Notes: generated from the sequence alone by a model not told the origin. DNA of 64,000 bases from Candidatus Gastranaerophilales bacterium (GCA_910587055.1 CAJUKY010000005.1:42962-106961), one strand, 5' to 3'; shown: positions 43,950 through 52,584, counted from the first letter of the stretch. Numbers and translations: made by a program.

Positions 43950-44942
43950 CTACATCCCGATATAATTCTTTAAATTTCCGCTTAAATTCTGATTTTTGCA
44001 GAGTTTTTTAAGCTTGGAAATTGCACGTGTTTCAATCTGGCGGATTCTTTCTCTTGAAACCCCGTATCTGGTGCCGATTTCATCCAGAGTTTTTTTCTGT
44101 CCGTTATCATCAAGCCCGTAGCGCATAATTAAAACATCTTTTTCTTTTTGATTAAGCTGATTTAACATTTTATGCACATCATCAAGTAAATTTTCCTGCG
44201 TAACTTTTGTATCGGGGGTTAAATGGCTTTCATCTACAATAAAATCCGCAATTTTTGATGAATCATCTTTTTGATTAGCAGGTGTTTCGATACTAATTGT
44301 GCTTTGAGCAGACTTCATAAGCGCTGATAATTTTGATAGCGGCATATTAATTTTTGCCGCTATTTCTTCTTTTGTAGGCATTCTGTTTAATTCTGTTGAA
44401 AGCTCAATTGAAGCACGTTTAATTTTCCCCAGAGTCTCAATCATATGCACGGGAAGCCTTATCATTCTTGATTTATCAGCAATTCCGCGTGTTATGGATT
44501 GTTGTATCCACCATGTAGCATATGTTGAAAATTTGTAACCCTTTGTGTAATCAAATTTTTCAGCTGCCTTCATTAAGCCCATATTTCCCTCCTGAATTAA
44601 ATCCAGAAAAGAAAGCCCTCTGCCTATATATTTTTTAGCAATACTTACAACAAGCCTTAGGTTTGAGCTTATAAGCGTTTCTTTAGCTTTTTGAGAATTT
44701 TTTTCTTTAATTTCTTTTGCTACAGCCATTTCTTCATCATAAGAAAGCAGAGGAATTTTTCCTATCTGCTGCAGATACATTTTAACGGAGTCATCCGCTA
44801 TAACGCTTTTATAGTCTACTTTTTCAGCTTTATTAACATCTAAAACAGAATCTTCATCATCATTTTCAGATTCTAAATTTTCATTTTGTTCTTCTAACTC
44901 TTCAAAGTCTTTATCATCATCTTTTTTGTTTTTTGTTTTCAT
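43950..44942 (-). CDS. rpoD: RNA polymerase sigma-70 factor, primary type (RpoD/SigA)
   Basis: Housekeeping-type sigma factor of 330 residues. Region 1.2 DSVKMYLQQIGKIPLLSYDEE (about 51-71), region 2 DLIQEGNMGLMKAAEKFDY and FSTYATWWIQQSITRGIAD (about 118-160), region 3, and region 4 LDEIGTRYGVSRERIRQIE (about 285-303) are all present. The acidic N-terminus is short with no full region 1.1, and the acidic insert of proteobacterial RpoD is absent. Ribosome site AGGAG. A TATAAT (on the minus strand near 44970) preceded by TTGGGC may be its promoter. Confidence 0.92.
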   Translation of the reverse strand: MKTKNKKDDDKDFEELEEQNENLESENDDEDSVLDVNKAEKVDYKSVIADDSVKMYLQQIGKIPLLSYDEEMAVAKEIKEKNSQKAKETLISSNLRLVVSIAKKYIGRGLSFLDLIQEGNMGLMKAAEKFDYTKGYKFSTYATWWIQQSITRGIADKSRMIRLPVHMIETLGKIKRASIELSTELNRMPTKEEIAAKINMPLSKLSALMKSAQSTISIETPANQKDDSSKIADFIVDESHLTPDTKVTQENLLDDVHKMLNQLNQKEKDVLIMRYGLDDNGQKKTLDEIGTRYGVSRERIRQIETRAISKLKKLCKNQNLSGNLKNYIGM

Positions 44943-45001
44943 TGGATTCTCCTAAAAAGACAAAGTTATTATAACTTATTTTTTGAATTTTGCCCAATTG
45001 T

Positions 45002-45754
45002 TTAAGTATATTCGATTTGTCTTACTGTTTCGTAAATTACTACAGCAGCACAGGAAGACACATTCAATGATTCAAATTTAGAAGGAACTTTGATTTTAAA
45101 ATCAGCTTTGTTTAAAAGTGTTTTTGAAATGCCGTCCCCTTCTGCGCCAAGTATAAGAGCAAAATTCATGTCTTTATAATTAATGTCAAAATAATTATCA
45201 CTGTTGTTCATATCCAAAGCAATTATCCACCAGTCGTTATTCTTTAAAAAATCAACAGCACCTGAAAGACTATTTGCTTTTATTATGGGAATATGATTAA
45301 CGGCTCCTGCCGATGTTTTTTCCACAACCGGCGTAACAGGGCAGCTTCTGTGGTTTCCGACTAAAATTCCGTCATACCCTGCAGCGGTTGCGGTTCTTAT
45401 AATTGCGCCAAAGTTATGAGGGTCTGAAACACCGTCCAATACTACAATTTTTCTGTATTTTTTATCGGGGCATGCCTCAATAAATTTTTCTAAAGACATA
45501 TATTCAACAGGCGAAACCGAAGCTACAACCCCCTGTAAATTAACATCTTCGCCCGTTTCTTCTTTTATAATATCAAGATATTTGTTAAGATTTGTAAATT
45601 GAATTATTACGGAATTATTAAGAGCTTCTTCTTTAATTTTTTTTAGCCGATTATCCAAACCGATATTTTTTGAAATGTAAATTTTGTTGATTCTTTTGGG
45701 GTTTTTTAATAATGTTTCAAGTACTGCATTTTTTCCCCAAATATAATTTTTCAT
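45002..45754 (-). CDS. rlmB: rRNA 2'-O-methyltransferase, TrmH/RlmB family
   Basis: SPOUT methyltransferase, most like RlmB (23S rRNA Gm2251). The N-terminal substrate-binding domain starts YIWGKNAVLETLLKNPKRI (about 4-22). The knot region has DGVSDPHNFGAIIRTATAAG (about 110-129), FALILGAEGDGIS (about 197) and SLNVSSCAAVVIYE (about 228). The length of 250 is standard. It sits directly upstream of the sigma gene with a 59-nt gap. RlmB is favoured over other TrmH members by the N-terminal domain. Confidence 0.9.
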   Translation of the reverse strand: MKNYIWGKNAVLETLLKNPKRINKIYISKNIGLDNRLKKIKEEALNNSVIIQFTNLNKYLDIIKEETGEDVNLQGVVASVSPVEYMSLEKFIEACPDKKYRKIVVLDGVSDPHNFGAIIRTATAAGYDGILVGNHRSCPVTPVVEKTSAGAVNHIPIIKANSLSGAVDFLKNNDWWIIALDMNNSDNYFDINYKDMNFALILGAEGDGISKTLLNKADFKIKVPSKFESLNVSSCAAVVIYETVRQIEYT

Positions 45755-45869
45755 CTATTTTATACTCCACATACTGTATTTTTTACAAAAACGGTTTTTA
45801 ATTTGATTTAATTATTGTATTATAAATTCTATATTATGAGTATTATTAGAGTAAAAGAAAAATAGAACA

Positions 45870-47549
45870 ATGTTCAATTTTGCGGGTACAACACACAAAC
45901 AAATAGTTGGAATTTCAGTTACACCGAATATCGGTGTAGAAGTCCTTATTACTGATAGAAAATCTAATCAGGTAATTAAGTATGGACGCAGATTTATTGA
46001 ATATAATTTCTCAACAAGAGAAATACAGGATTACGGAGCATTTAAAAGCGCCGTTATTGACTTATTCAATGAACTGGATATTAATCCGAAGTCAAACGTC
46101 TTTTTGACTTTACCAAACGTGCATTTTGACTTTATGAATCTTCCTTTAATTATCGGTGAAGAGGCTATCGGCAATGCTATTTTAGCCAAAGCGGAAGAAT
46201 CCTATATATTTAAAAGAGTAGAACCCGTTTCAGCATGGCTTGATATAAATACAAACGCAAACACAGATACAAGACACATTGTTTATACATCTTTCCAAAA
46301 AACCGTTGTAGATGAAATCAAAGACGTTTTTGCAGATATCGGTTCAAACCTTGTAGGTATTGAATCATCTTACAGTGCAATTTTAAGAGGTGTATATTTT
46401 TCTAATATATGTTCTAAAGAAATTGCTGAAAATTACAGCTGGAACGTATTGTTAATTAATACAAACAGCTACGCGATATTCTCTTTAGTAGGTACAAGAC
46501 TGGTTGATTATCAGGAAGTTCCTCTTGCAATTAAGTCATTCTCTTATGAAGAAGCTTATCAGGCAATTACAACTTCCGTTTCTCAAATATTACCGGATTA
46601 TCCGGCGAAGAAATTATTAATAGTTTCTCAGGCAGATGATATTTGTGCTGAGGTATTAAAAACACAAATTATCTTTGATGAACAAATTGAAACTATTGAT
46701 TGTAACAAATATGCAAAAAGACCTTTTGTGGATGTTGCTCCTGAAATTACAAGCAAAGAAGCATCTTCAATCACACTATCAGCTCTGGGTGCCGCAAACA
46801 GCCAGATGTCCGATTTCCTTGTATTGAATATCTTCGGAAAAGGCGCCGCAAGCCAGCAGACATTATATGCAACATTTACATTCCTTGATAAAGAAATTCT
46901 TGTAACACCTGATTTTATCAGAGGTTTATCCGTTGTGCTTGCCATAGTGATATTCCTTATAGGTGCTTTAATATACGGACTTTTATGCTTCTTATATTCG
47001 GTTAAAGAAAGCGAACTGCAAAAAACCAAAAATGCCATTTCAAAAGCCGAGCAGGATATCAGCACCCTTCAAAGTCAGGGCGGCATTGTAGATATAAATG
47101 CTATTGTAAGTAAAATAATGAATGATAATAAAAAAGCAATAAGTTTCTATGATTCTCTGGCTTCAGATATTCCAAATAACGTATGGCTTACTTATTATTA
47201 TAATAAAGAAGGCGAAAAGGTTGCTGTTGAAGGTATTTCAACCACAATTAACGATATTTACGGTTATTATAAAAGCTTGAAAATTATTTCACCTCAATCA
47301 AGCATTAAATTAAACAGACTTCAAGTAGTAACAGGTCCTCTTGATGATATGGAATTTGCCGTAAACGATAATCAAAAGATATTTGATTTTGAAATTGCAA
47401 ACGTGGCATCTCCGAAATCATTAAAAGGAAATTCGACAGAAAATAATCAACAACAAGCAGGTTCAACACCTCAGCAAAACGGTGGAACTTCTGGAACAAA
47501 TGTTGCTCCGCCCGTTCTTCCTAAATTAGAACCTGTTGATATGAATTAA
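45870..47549 (+). CDS. PilM-PilN fusion, type IV pilus inner-membrane assembly protein
   Basis: 559 residues in two recognisable parts. Residues 1-340 are a PilM-like actin-fold cytoplasmic domain (QIVGISVTPNIGVEVLI at about 11-27; RVEPVSAWLDI). One membrane helix follows at about 348-374 (VVLAIVIFLIGALIYGLLCF). Beyond it are a coiled region and a PilN-like domain with SDIPNNVWLTYYYNKEGEKV (about 432-451) and VEGISTTINDIYGYYKSLK. Separate PilM and PilN are the norm, and the fusion fixes their interaction in one chain. A Gln/Pro/Gly-rich tail ends it. The PilO gene follows at 20 nt. Confidence 0.82.
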   Translation: MFNFAGTTHKQIVGISVTPNIGVEVLITDRKSNQVIKYGRRFIEYNFSTREIQDYGAFKSAVIDLFNELDINPKSNVFLTLPNVHFDFMNLPLIIGEEAIGNAILAKAEESYIFKRVEPVSAWLDINTNANTDTRHIVYTSFQKTVVDEIKDVFADIGSNLVGIESSYSAILRGVYFSNICSKEIAENYSWNVLLINTNSYAIFSLVGTRLVDYQEVPLAIKSFSYEEAYQAITTSVSQILPDYPAKKLLIVSQADDICAEVLKTQIIFDEQIETIDCNKYAKRPFVDVAPEITSKEASSITLSALGAANSQMSDFLVLNIFGKGAASQQTLYATFTFLDKEILVTPDFIRGLSVVLAIVIFLIGALIYGLLCFLYSVKESELQKTKNAISKAEQDISTLQSQGGIVDINAIVSKIMNDNKKAISFYDSLASDIPNNVWLTYYYNKEGEKVAVEGISTTINDIYGYYKSLKIISPQSSIKLNRLQVVTGPLDDMEFAVNDNQKIFDFEIANVASPKSLKGNSTENNQQQAGSTPQQNGGTSGTNVAPPVLPKLEPVDMN

Positions 47550-47569
47550 GTTAAGGAAATTTACCAAAA

Positions 47570-48220
47570 ATGATGCAGATAGTAAAAGATAACTGGCTTT
47601 ATTTTCTAATAGTAATTGTAGTATTTGTCTTTGGTTTCAAAGTTATACCTCCTCAGGTAACAAAGACTCTTGATATTGTAAATATGGCAAACTCATCAAA
47701 AAAAGAATTGAGTGAAAAACAAGCCACAGAAAACAATTTAAGAATACAGGCAGAGTTATCAAATAAAGCAAAAGCACCGGTTGTAGACGGAAAGAAAATC
47801 TATGAGCTTGAAGGCGCTCAGTTTAGCCCTGAAGCTTCATTTGCTCCGTTATTTGAGGTTGTTTTATCAATTGCTCAAAATTCAGGTGTAAGAATAAGAT
47901 CAATAGATTATAACTATACCCCTGAAGCTGATCCTGTTTTTGCAGCTCACCTTCCTGAATATAATGTTTGTGAGCTCGGTATAGTTGCGGTAGGGACATA
48001 TTCCCAGCTTCAAAATTTCTTTAAAGGATTAATGAAGGATTCAAATTTAAATTATCTTGCTGAAATTGAAATGCAGCCCTGGGAAAAAGACAAAACAATT
48101 CTTATATCCAATGTAAAAGTAAGGCTTTATACAAAAACCCCGGGTGCCCCTACTCAGGTTCAAGTGCCTGCTTCTGCTCCCGATGCACCGGCAGCCCCTG
48201 CAGCACCTGCTCTTCCTTAA
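47570..48220 (+). CDS. PilO-like type IV pilus protein
   Basis: 216 residues. N-terminal membrane helix (LYFLIVIVVFVFGFKVIP, about 10-27), coiled stretch to about 65, then a ferredoxin-like PilO domain with FAPLFEVVLSIAQNSGVRI (about 90-108) and VGTYSQLQNFFKGLMKDSN (about 142). The C-terminal 25 residues are Ala/Pro repeats, likely a flexible periplasmic tail. PilO forms the alignment complex with PilN, consistent with the fused PilM-PilN directly upstream. AAGGA ribosome site; terminator follows. PilP and PilQ are not in the window. Confidence 0.8.
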   Translation: MMQIVKDNWLYFLIVIVVFVFGFKVIPPQVTKTLDIVNMANSSKKELSEKQATENNLRIQAELSNKAKAPVVDGKKIYELEGAQFSPEASFAPLFEVVLSIAQNSGVRIRSIDYNYTPEADPVFAAHLPEYNVCELGIVAVGTYSQLQNFFKGLMKDSNLNYLAEIEMQPWEKDKTILISNVKVRLYTKTPGAPTQVQVPASAPDAPAAPAAPALP

Positions 48221-48246
48221 AAAGGAAATAAAATAAGTTTAAAATT

Positions 48247-48277
48247 GACCGGCTTAAGAAAAACAGCCGGTCTTTTT
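48247..48277 (+). terminator. Terminator of the pilM-N/pilO operon
   Basis: GACCGGCT (48247-48254) pairs perfectly with AGCCGGTC (48265-48272), followed by TTTTT. Confidence 0.9.
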
Positions 48278-48405
48278 ATTATAAAAATATTTTTGGTATG
48301 TATTCCTTGCATGTTTTTTGACTGCCCGAAAGAGTAATATTAATTTTTTAATAAAAATATAAAATAATTTTAAAGTCAGATTATTTTTTTAAGGAATGAA
48401 ACAAT

Positions 48406-49290
48406 ATGCAAAGCACGCAAAACAAACACAATGCGGGCCTCACTTTTATGCAGGCGCCTGAAGTAAAAATGGAAGAATTAAACAATTTGTTTTTTGAATT
48501 AACAGCAAAAAATTGCAATTTAAAATGTTCTCATTGTTATATCAAAAGAAATCCTTATAAACAGGAAAAAGATTTTATACACCTCGATAAAATAAAACAA
48601 TCTTTAATTATTGCAAAAAAAGAGAACCTCAAATGCATTTATTTAACAGGCGGAGAACCCATGCTCCACCCTGATTTTAATACCATTTTAAGGCTTTGCT
48701 TAAAAGTTTCAAACACGTCCGTTATGACAAACGGCACCCTCATTAATGATAAAAAAGCCAGATTTTTAAGAAAAATTGATGATGAATCAAATTTTGAAAC
48801 AATATACAGAATAAGCTTAGACCACTATAATGAACAGAAAAACGATGAAATAAGAGGCAGAGGCAGTTTCAGAAAAGCGCTTCTTGCCATTCAAAGTCTT
48901 TATAAATATGAATTTAACCCGATTATTTCAACCGTAAATTACTATAACGAAACAAAAGAAGAACTTTTTGAAGGGTTCAGGGAAGTGCTTTCAAAAATTG
49001 ATTTTGAATTTGAGGATATAAATTTAAAAATTATCCCCTATTTTAACCCCGCAGCCAATACTTTTAATCAGGTTGAAACAAACGAATTTGATAAAAACGC
49101 GCTTGATTGCTCAAATTCAAGAATAGTAAGCACAAACGGGGTATTTTGCTGTCCTGTTTTATGTAATGATTTTAGAGCCCGCACAGGCGCTTCTCTTGAA
49201 GAGTATTCTAAAAAAGTATATCTTGATACAGAAAAATGTTTTACCTGCGTTAAACACGGCAGCAAAGCCTTCTCAAACGACTGGGTATAA
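48406..49290 (+). CDS. Radical SAM protein with Cys-rich C-terminus
   Basis: 294-residue radical SAM enzyme. The cluster motif is CNLKCSHC (Cys about 36, 40, 43), followed by the AdoMet-binding TGGEPMLHPDF (about 83-93). The C-terminus has CCPVLCNDF and CFTC (about 251-285), an arrangement like SPASM/twitch auxiliary cluster sites. Such enzymes modify peptides or small molecules; no precursor-peptide gene was recognised next to it. AAGGA ribosome site. It is followed by a terminator. The reaction cannot be named from sequence. Confidence 0.85.
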   Translation: MQSTQNKHNAGLTFMQAPEVKMEELNNLFFELTAKNCNLKCSHCYIKRNPYKQEKDFIHLDKIKQSLIIAKKENLKCIYLTGGEPMLHPDFNTILRLCLKVSNTSVMTNGTLINDKKARFLRKIDDESNFETIYRISLDHYNEQKNDEIRGRGSFRKALLAIQSLYKYEFNPIISTVNYYNETKEELFEGFREVLSKIDFEFEDINLKIIPYFNPAANTFNQVETNEFDKNALDCSNSRIVSTNGVFCCPVLCNDFRARTGASLEEYSKKVYLDTEKCFTCVKHGSKAFSNDWV

Positions 49291-49310
49291 AGATATAGAA
49301 AAACCGTTTT

Positions 49311-49339
49311 GCGCCTTAAATTTTTTAAGGCGCGTTTTT
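49311..49339 (+). terminator. Terminator after the radical SAM gene
   Basis: GCGCCTTAAA (49311-49320) pairs with TTTAAGGCGC (49324-49333) around a 3-nt loop, then GTTTTT. Its right arm overlaps the 3' end of the convergent small gene. Confidence 0.9.
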
Positions 49340-49534
49340 ATTTATAAATTCATCTTCAAATTCATAGACCTTTAAATAAAGCATATCCGCGGTATTATAA
49401 AGAAGTTTGATAACAGGGCAAATCCTTGCCGTTTCTTCATTATCAGCATGCCTTGCGCAATAATCGGAAACAATATATGTAATATCCATGATATCGCAGG
49501 ATAATTTTATTATTTCTTTGTAAAACTCTTTCAT
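49325..49534 (-). CDS. Small protein of XRE module 3
   Basis: 69 residues, acidic and helical, with Cys at about 13 and 26 and CPVIKLLYNTADMLYLKVYEFE in the second half. Its position is the same as in modules 1 and 2: divergent from an XRE gene with a strong promoter of its own. Sequence similarity to the other two small proteins is weak (a central VIKLL/GIKxC helix at best), so it may be a remote or unrelated analogue. Function unknown. Confidence 0.65.
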   Translation of the reverse strand: MKEFYKEIIKLSCDIMDITYIVSDYCARHADNEETARICPVIKLLYNTADMLYLKVYEFEDEFINKNAP

Positions 49535-49575
49535 ACTAAATGTTTCCAGCCCTATAAGAATATCATTCTATACTA

Positions 49576-49604
49576 ATTGTAAGAATTTCAGTCTATATTG
49601 TCAA
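49576..49604 (-). promoter_or_regulatory. Consensus promoter of the module 3 small gene
   Basis: Minus strand TTGACA (49599-49604), 17-nt spacer, TACAAT (49576-49581). The -35 box overlaps the -10 (TATATT, 49594-49599) and start region of the divergent XRE gene, so the two promoters compete for the same DNA. Confidence 0.75.
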
Positions 49605-49606
49605 GT

Positions 49607-49828
49607 ATGAAATCAGACGATAAAGAGTTTCTTAAAAAACTCGGACAAAATATTAAAAAATACAGAAAATTAAAAAAATTTTCGCAGGAAAAATTAGCGG
49701 AACTGGCCGGCGTTCATTATACCACTATTGGTAAGGCAGAAATCGGGCAAGTAAATGTTTCAAGTTTAAGGCTTAAAAAATTTGCCGAAACCCTTGACGT
49801 TAATATCAAAGATTTTTTTGAATTTTAA
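49607..49828 (+). CDS. XRE/Cro-type regulator (module 3)
   Basis: 73 residues: LGQNIKKYRKLKKFSQEKLAE (about 12-32), GVHYTTIGKAEIGQVNVSS and the ending DVNIKDFFEF, very like the 31.8-kb regulator. The ATG at 49607 has TATATT 7 nt upstream and no Shine-Dalgarno; an upstream TTG at 49598 is an alternative. Divergent from the small gene with overlapping promoters, so repression by promoter occlusion and autoregulation are likely. Its stop overlaps the convergent TonB-domain gene by 4 nt. Confidence 0.88.
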   Translation: MKSDDKEFLKKLGQNIKKYRKLKKFSQEKLAELAGVHYTTIGKAEIGQVNVSSLRLKKFAETLDVNIKDFFEF

Positions 49829-51009
49829 TCTATTCCTAAAATCATAATCGGAATTAATAAAAGAGTAGAAAGCACATTTGCAGCCGTATTTACCTTGTAT
49901 AATTTTTCATAAGTACCGTCTTTAACGGTTTTTACATCATATCCAAATGCGTAATTTACCTGTATAAAATCTTTTTCATATTCCTTCGGGAAAGCATCAA
50001 AAGGCTCTGAAAGACTGAGAGTTTGAAGCACGGTTGCATTAAACATTTCATTTTGCGAAGATTGTATTATCTCGCTTTCGGCAATTTTGCCCTCCCTGCT
50101 TATTTTAAGGCGTACAACAGCATAAGCCTCTTTCTGATTTTTCGGTACAGTCCAATTCTTTTTAATTTTTGTATCCATCTTTTTAACATAACTTCCCAAA
50201 AGAGCTTTTTCCTGCTCGGATAAAGGCGGAATTAAATATTTTTCAGGACATTCCTTAAGTTCGTTTTTATCGGCATACGCTTTAATCTTTGTAAAATCAG
50301 TCTTAAACTCTGATATATCTTTCATTTTCAATTCATCAACAATGGCATAATTAACCGCAGCCTTTTCGCTATAAGGTTTAATTGAAATCACGCCCGCTTT
50401 TCCGTTTTTAAAATCCGCAAAAAATGATGCTACCTGTTCGGTCTTATTCTTTGAAAGATATCTGAATCGAAAAACCGTGCCATCCATGCCTTTATAGTTT
50501 AATTTATAAATATTATCGGTATCCAAAAGCCTTATGGGGTCTTTAATATCCGCCACATTTACCCACTTTGATTTCTGTACCGCGTTAACAGTCTTGATAT
50601 CGGGTTCCTGCCGTGTTTTTTGTGCAAGAACATTATAATCAAAAGTAAATTCCACATCGATGGTATCCGATTTAACGTTTTCAGGAAACGGTTTATAGGG
50701 TGTAGCGGATTTAATGGCAGAAATTGCAGCATCATCAACGGTTTTTTTACCGGAAGACTGCACTATATCGCATTTTACAAGACTGCCGTCTTTTGAAAGC
50801 TTAAATTTTGTTTTAACACTGTTTGAAACATCCGCTCTCGGCGGATTCCAGTTTTTCCTTATCTTTTTTTCAAGTTCTGTTATATAAGGGTTCCAATCTA
50901 CAGCATTTTGTATATTTGTGTTGTCTGCCTGTTTTATAGCGGCATTTTCCGCATAACACGGAGCAAAACCTAATAAAAACACAGTTAAAACAGTTAAAAT
51001 AATTCTCAT
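49825..51009 (-). CDS. Exported protein with two TonB C-terminal-like domains
   Basis: 394 residues with a signal peptide (MRIILTVLTVFLLGFAPCYA, then about residue 21). Domain 1 (about 38-125) has LEKKIRKNWNPPR and GSLVKCDIVQSSGKKTVDDA. Domain 2 (about 270-365) has MDTKIKKNWTVPKNQ and GKIAESEIIQSSQNEMFNA. Both match the TonB C-terminal fold (K-x-W-x-P ... G-x-[VI]-x-x-x-x-[VI]-x-x-S-S-G). The domain between has no clear family. There is no N-terminal TonB membrane/Pro-rich linker, so it is a TonB-domain envelope protein rather than an energiser. Start at 51009 gives the clean signal peptide. Confidence 0.82.
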   Translation of the reverse strand: MRIILTVLTVFLLGFAPCYAENAAIKQADNTNIQNAVDWNPYITELEKKIRKNWNPPRADVSNSVKTKFKLSKDGSLVKCDIVQSSGKKTVDDAAISAIKSATPYKPFPENVKSDTIDVEFTFDYNVLAQKTRQEPDIKTVNAVQKSKWVNVADIKDPIRLLDTDNIYKLNYKGMDGTVFRFRYLSKNKTEQVASFFADFKNGKAGVISIKPYSEKAAVNYAIVDELKMKDISEFKTDFTKIKAYADKNELKECPEKYLIPPLSEQEKALLGSYVKKMDTKIKKNWTVPKNQKEAYAVVRLKISREGKIAESEIIQSSQNEMFNATVLQTLSLSEPFDAFPKEYEKDFIQVNYAFGYDVKTVKDGTYEKLYKVNTAANVLSTLLLIPIMILGID

Positions 51010-51107
51010 AAATTCCGCTTTCTTTTTCAAAATTATACCATCCCCGCTCCATAAAAAGAAAAAATAATTTTACCCTTCTCATCAATTTTCTTTTTCTAAA
51101 TCTTAAT

Positions 51108-51113
51108 TAAAAT
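51108..51113 (+). promoter_or_regulatory. -10 box TAAAAT 6 nt before ATG 51120
   Basis: TAAAAT, six bases, ATG; no Shine-Dalgarno in the A/T-only sequence before the start. Leaderless candidate. Confidence 0.45.
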
Positions 51114-51119
51114 ATTTTT

Positions 51120-51632
51120 ATGAAGAAAATTTGCAGCGGGTTAATAATTCTTATCATATTTTTATTTGCACCTGTTTGCAGGGCTGAAACCCTTAAAGGC
51201 GGCACAACGTTTGATGTTATCCCTAAAGGATTTTTCGGCATATGGCATGTAACCTCAAAAATGGAAAGTTCAAATAATCCAAAAATGTTTAATAAATTAA
51301 GTGTGGATATCTGGAACCTTTCAGGCGCAGGTAACGTCTTAATTCTTGAAAACGCCATGACAGGCGCAAAATCGTGGATTGAGGTAGAATCAAACAAAGG
51401 CAGTTTTGACGGCAAAACCTTAAAATTCAACAGAAGAAAAGAAAAAAAAGAGGGAAAATACACCGTCGTTGAAAAAGAAAGCCCCGAATTTGTACTGGAT
51501 GGCAATATCTTTAAAGGGTTTGATACTTTTATTGTTGAAAAATATGAAAATAACAAACTTATTTCTAAAGATATAGTAAAATATATTGTAATAGGGCAAA
51601 AAATATCAGGAGAGAGCAGAATAAATGAGTGA
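51120..51632 (+). CDS. Exported hypothetical protein upstream of trxB
   Basis: Unrecognised 170-residue protein with a signal peptide (MKKICSGLIILIIFLFAPVC, about 1-20; a Cys at the end of the hydrophobic stretch leaves a lipoprotein possible). The rest is beta-rich, including GIWHVTSKMESSNNPKMFNK and FDGKTLKFNRRKEKKEGKY. Its stop overlaps trxB by 8 nt (ATGAGTGA), so it is translationally coupled to thioredoxin reductase, hinting at a redox or envelope role by position only. Confidence 0.6.
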   Translation: MKKICSGLIILIIFLFAPVCRAETLKGGTTFDVIPKGFFGIWHVTSKMESSNNPKMFNKLSVDIWNLSGAGNVLILENAMTGAKSWIEVESNKGSFDGKTLKFNRRKEKKEGKYTVVEKESPEFVLDGNIFKGFDTFIVEKYENNKLISKDIVKYIVIGQKISGESRINE

Positions 51633-52575
51633 AAAAATATATGATTTATTGGTTTTAGGAGGAGGACCCGCGGGAATTTCAGCCGCCCTTTATGCAAAAA
51701 GAGGAAACGTGGATGTTGCAATAATTGATACATCAACTCTTGGCGGCCAGCCTGTTAATTACCTTGAAATCGAGAATTATTTAGGTTTTGATACGATTGA
51801 AGGATGGGAACTGGCGGAAAAATTTGAACACCACCTTGATAAATTTAATGTTCCGAAATTTATGATGGAAGAAATTCAAAGCGTAGATTTAGTTTCAGAC
51901 ATTAAAACAATTAAAACGCTGAAAGGTGAATACAAAGCCCGCACGGTAATTATTGCAACAGGCGCCAGTGCTGCAAAACTCGGCATCAAGGGTGAAATTG
52001 AGCATATAGGAAAAGGTGTAAGCTATTGCGCTGTGTGTGACGGAGCATTTTATAAAGATAAAACCGTGGCTGTTGTAGGCGGCGGAAACGCAGCGGTTGA
52101 AGAAGGCGCATACCTTACAAAGTTTGCAAAAAAAGTGTATATAATTCACCGCAGAGATGAGCTCCGTGCAGATAAAATCGTTCAGGAGCGCGCATTTAAG
52201 AATGATAAAATTGAATTTATTTTTGATACCGTGCCTTTGGAAATTAATTCAAACAATGAGGGGTGTGTGGGCAATTTGAAAATTCAAAATGTTAAAACAA
52301 ATAAAATCGAAGATTTAGCAGTGGACGGAGTTTTCCCGTATATCGGTTTTACCCCGAATGTTAAAGATTTTTCAGGGCAGGTAATGCAGGATGAAAGAGG
52401 CTTTATCAAGGTGGATGAACAGATGAGAACAAGCACCATGGGCGTTTTTGCGGCGGGTGATGTTCGTATTACCCCTTTAAGACAGGTAATCACGGCCGTT
52501 TCAGACGGTGCGGTTGCGGGAATTTCAGCCGTAAAATATATTGAAGAACTCAAAATGGCTGCAGTGCAGGCATAA
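51625..52575 (+). CDS. trxB: Thioredoxin-disulfide reductase
   Basis: FAD/NADPH flavoenzyme that reduces thioredoxin. It shows LVLGGGPAGISAALYAKRG (about 8-26), the redox pair SYCAVCDGAF (about 132-141), AVVGGGNAAVEEGAYL (about 150) and the C-terminal TMGVFAAGDV (about 270). The length of 316 is standard. Shine-Dalgarno AGGAGAG. The terminator follows. Thioredoxin itself is not in the window. Confidence 0.95.
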   Translation: MSEKIYDLLVLGGGPAGISAALYAKRGNVDVAIIDTSTLGGQPVNYLEIENYLGFDTIEGWELAEKFEHHLDKFNVPKFMMEEIQSVDLVSDIKTIKTLKGEYKARTVIIATGASAAKLGIKGEIEHIGKGVSYCAVCDGAFYKDKTVAVVGGGNAAVEEGAYLTKFAKKVYIIHRRDELRADKIVQERAFKNDKIEFIFDTVPLEINSNNEGCVGNLKIQNVKTNKIEDLAVDGVFPYIGFTPNVKDFSGQVMQDERGFIKVDEQMRTSTMGVFAAGDVRITPLRQVITAVSDGAVAGISAVKYIEELKMAAVQA

Positions 52576-52584
52576 TAAAAAATT

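Noticed and set aside
51107..51736. 209-codon minus-strand frame over the 51.1-kb gene and trxB
   Set aside because: It covers the signal-peptide gene and the FAD motif of trxB in antisense; Phe/Leu/Ser-rich shadow composition.
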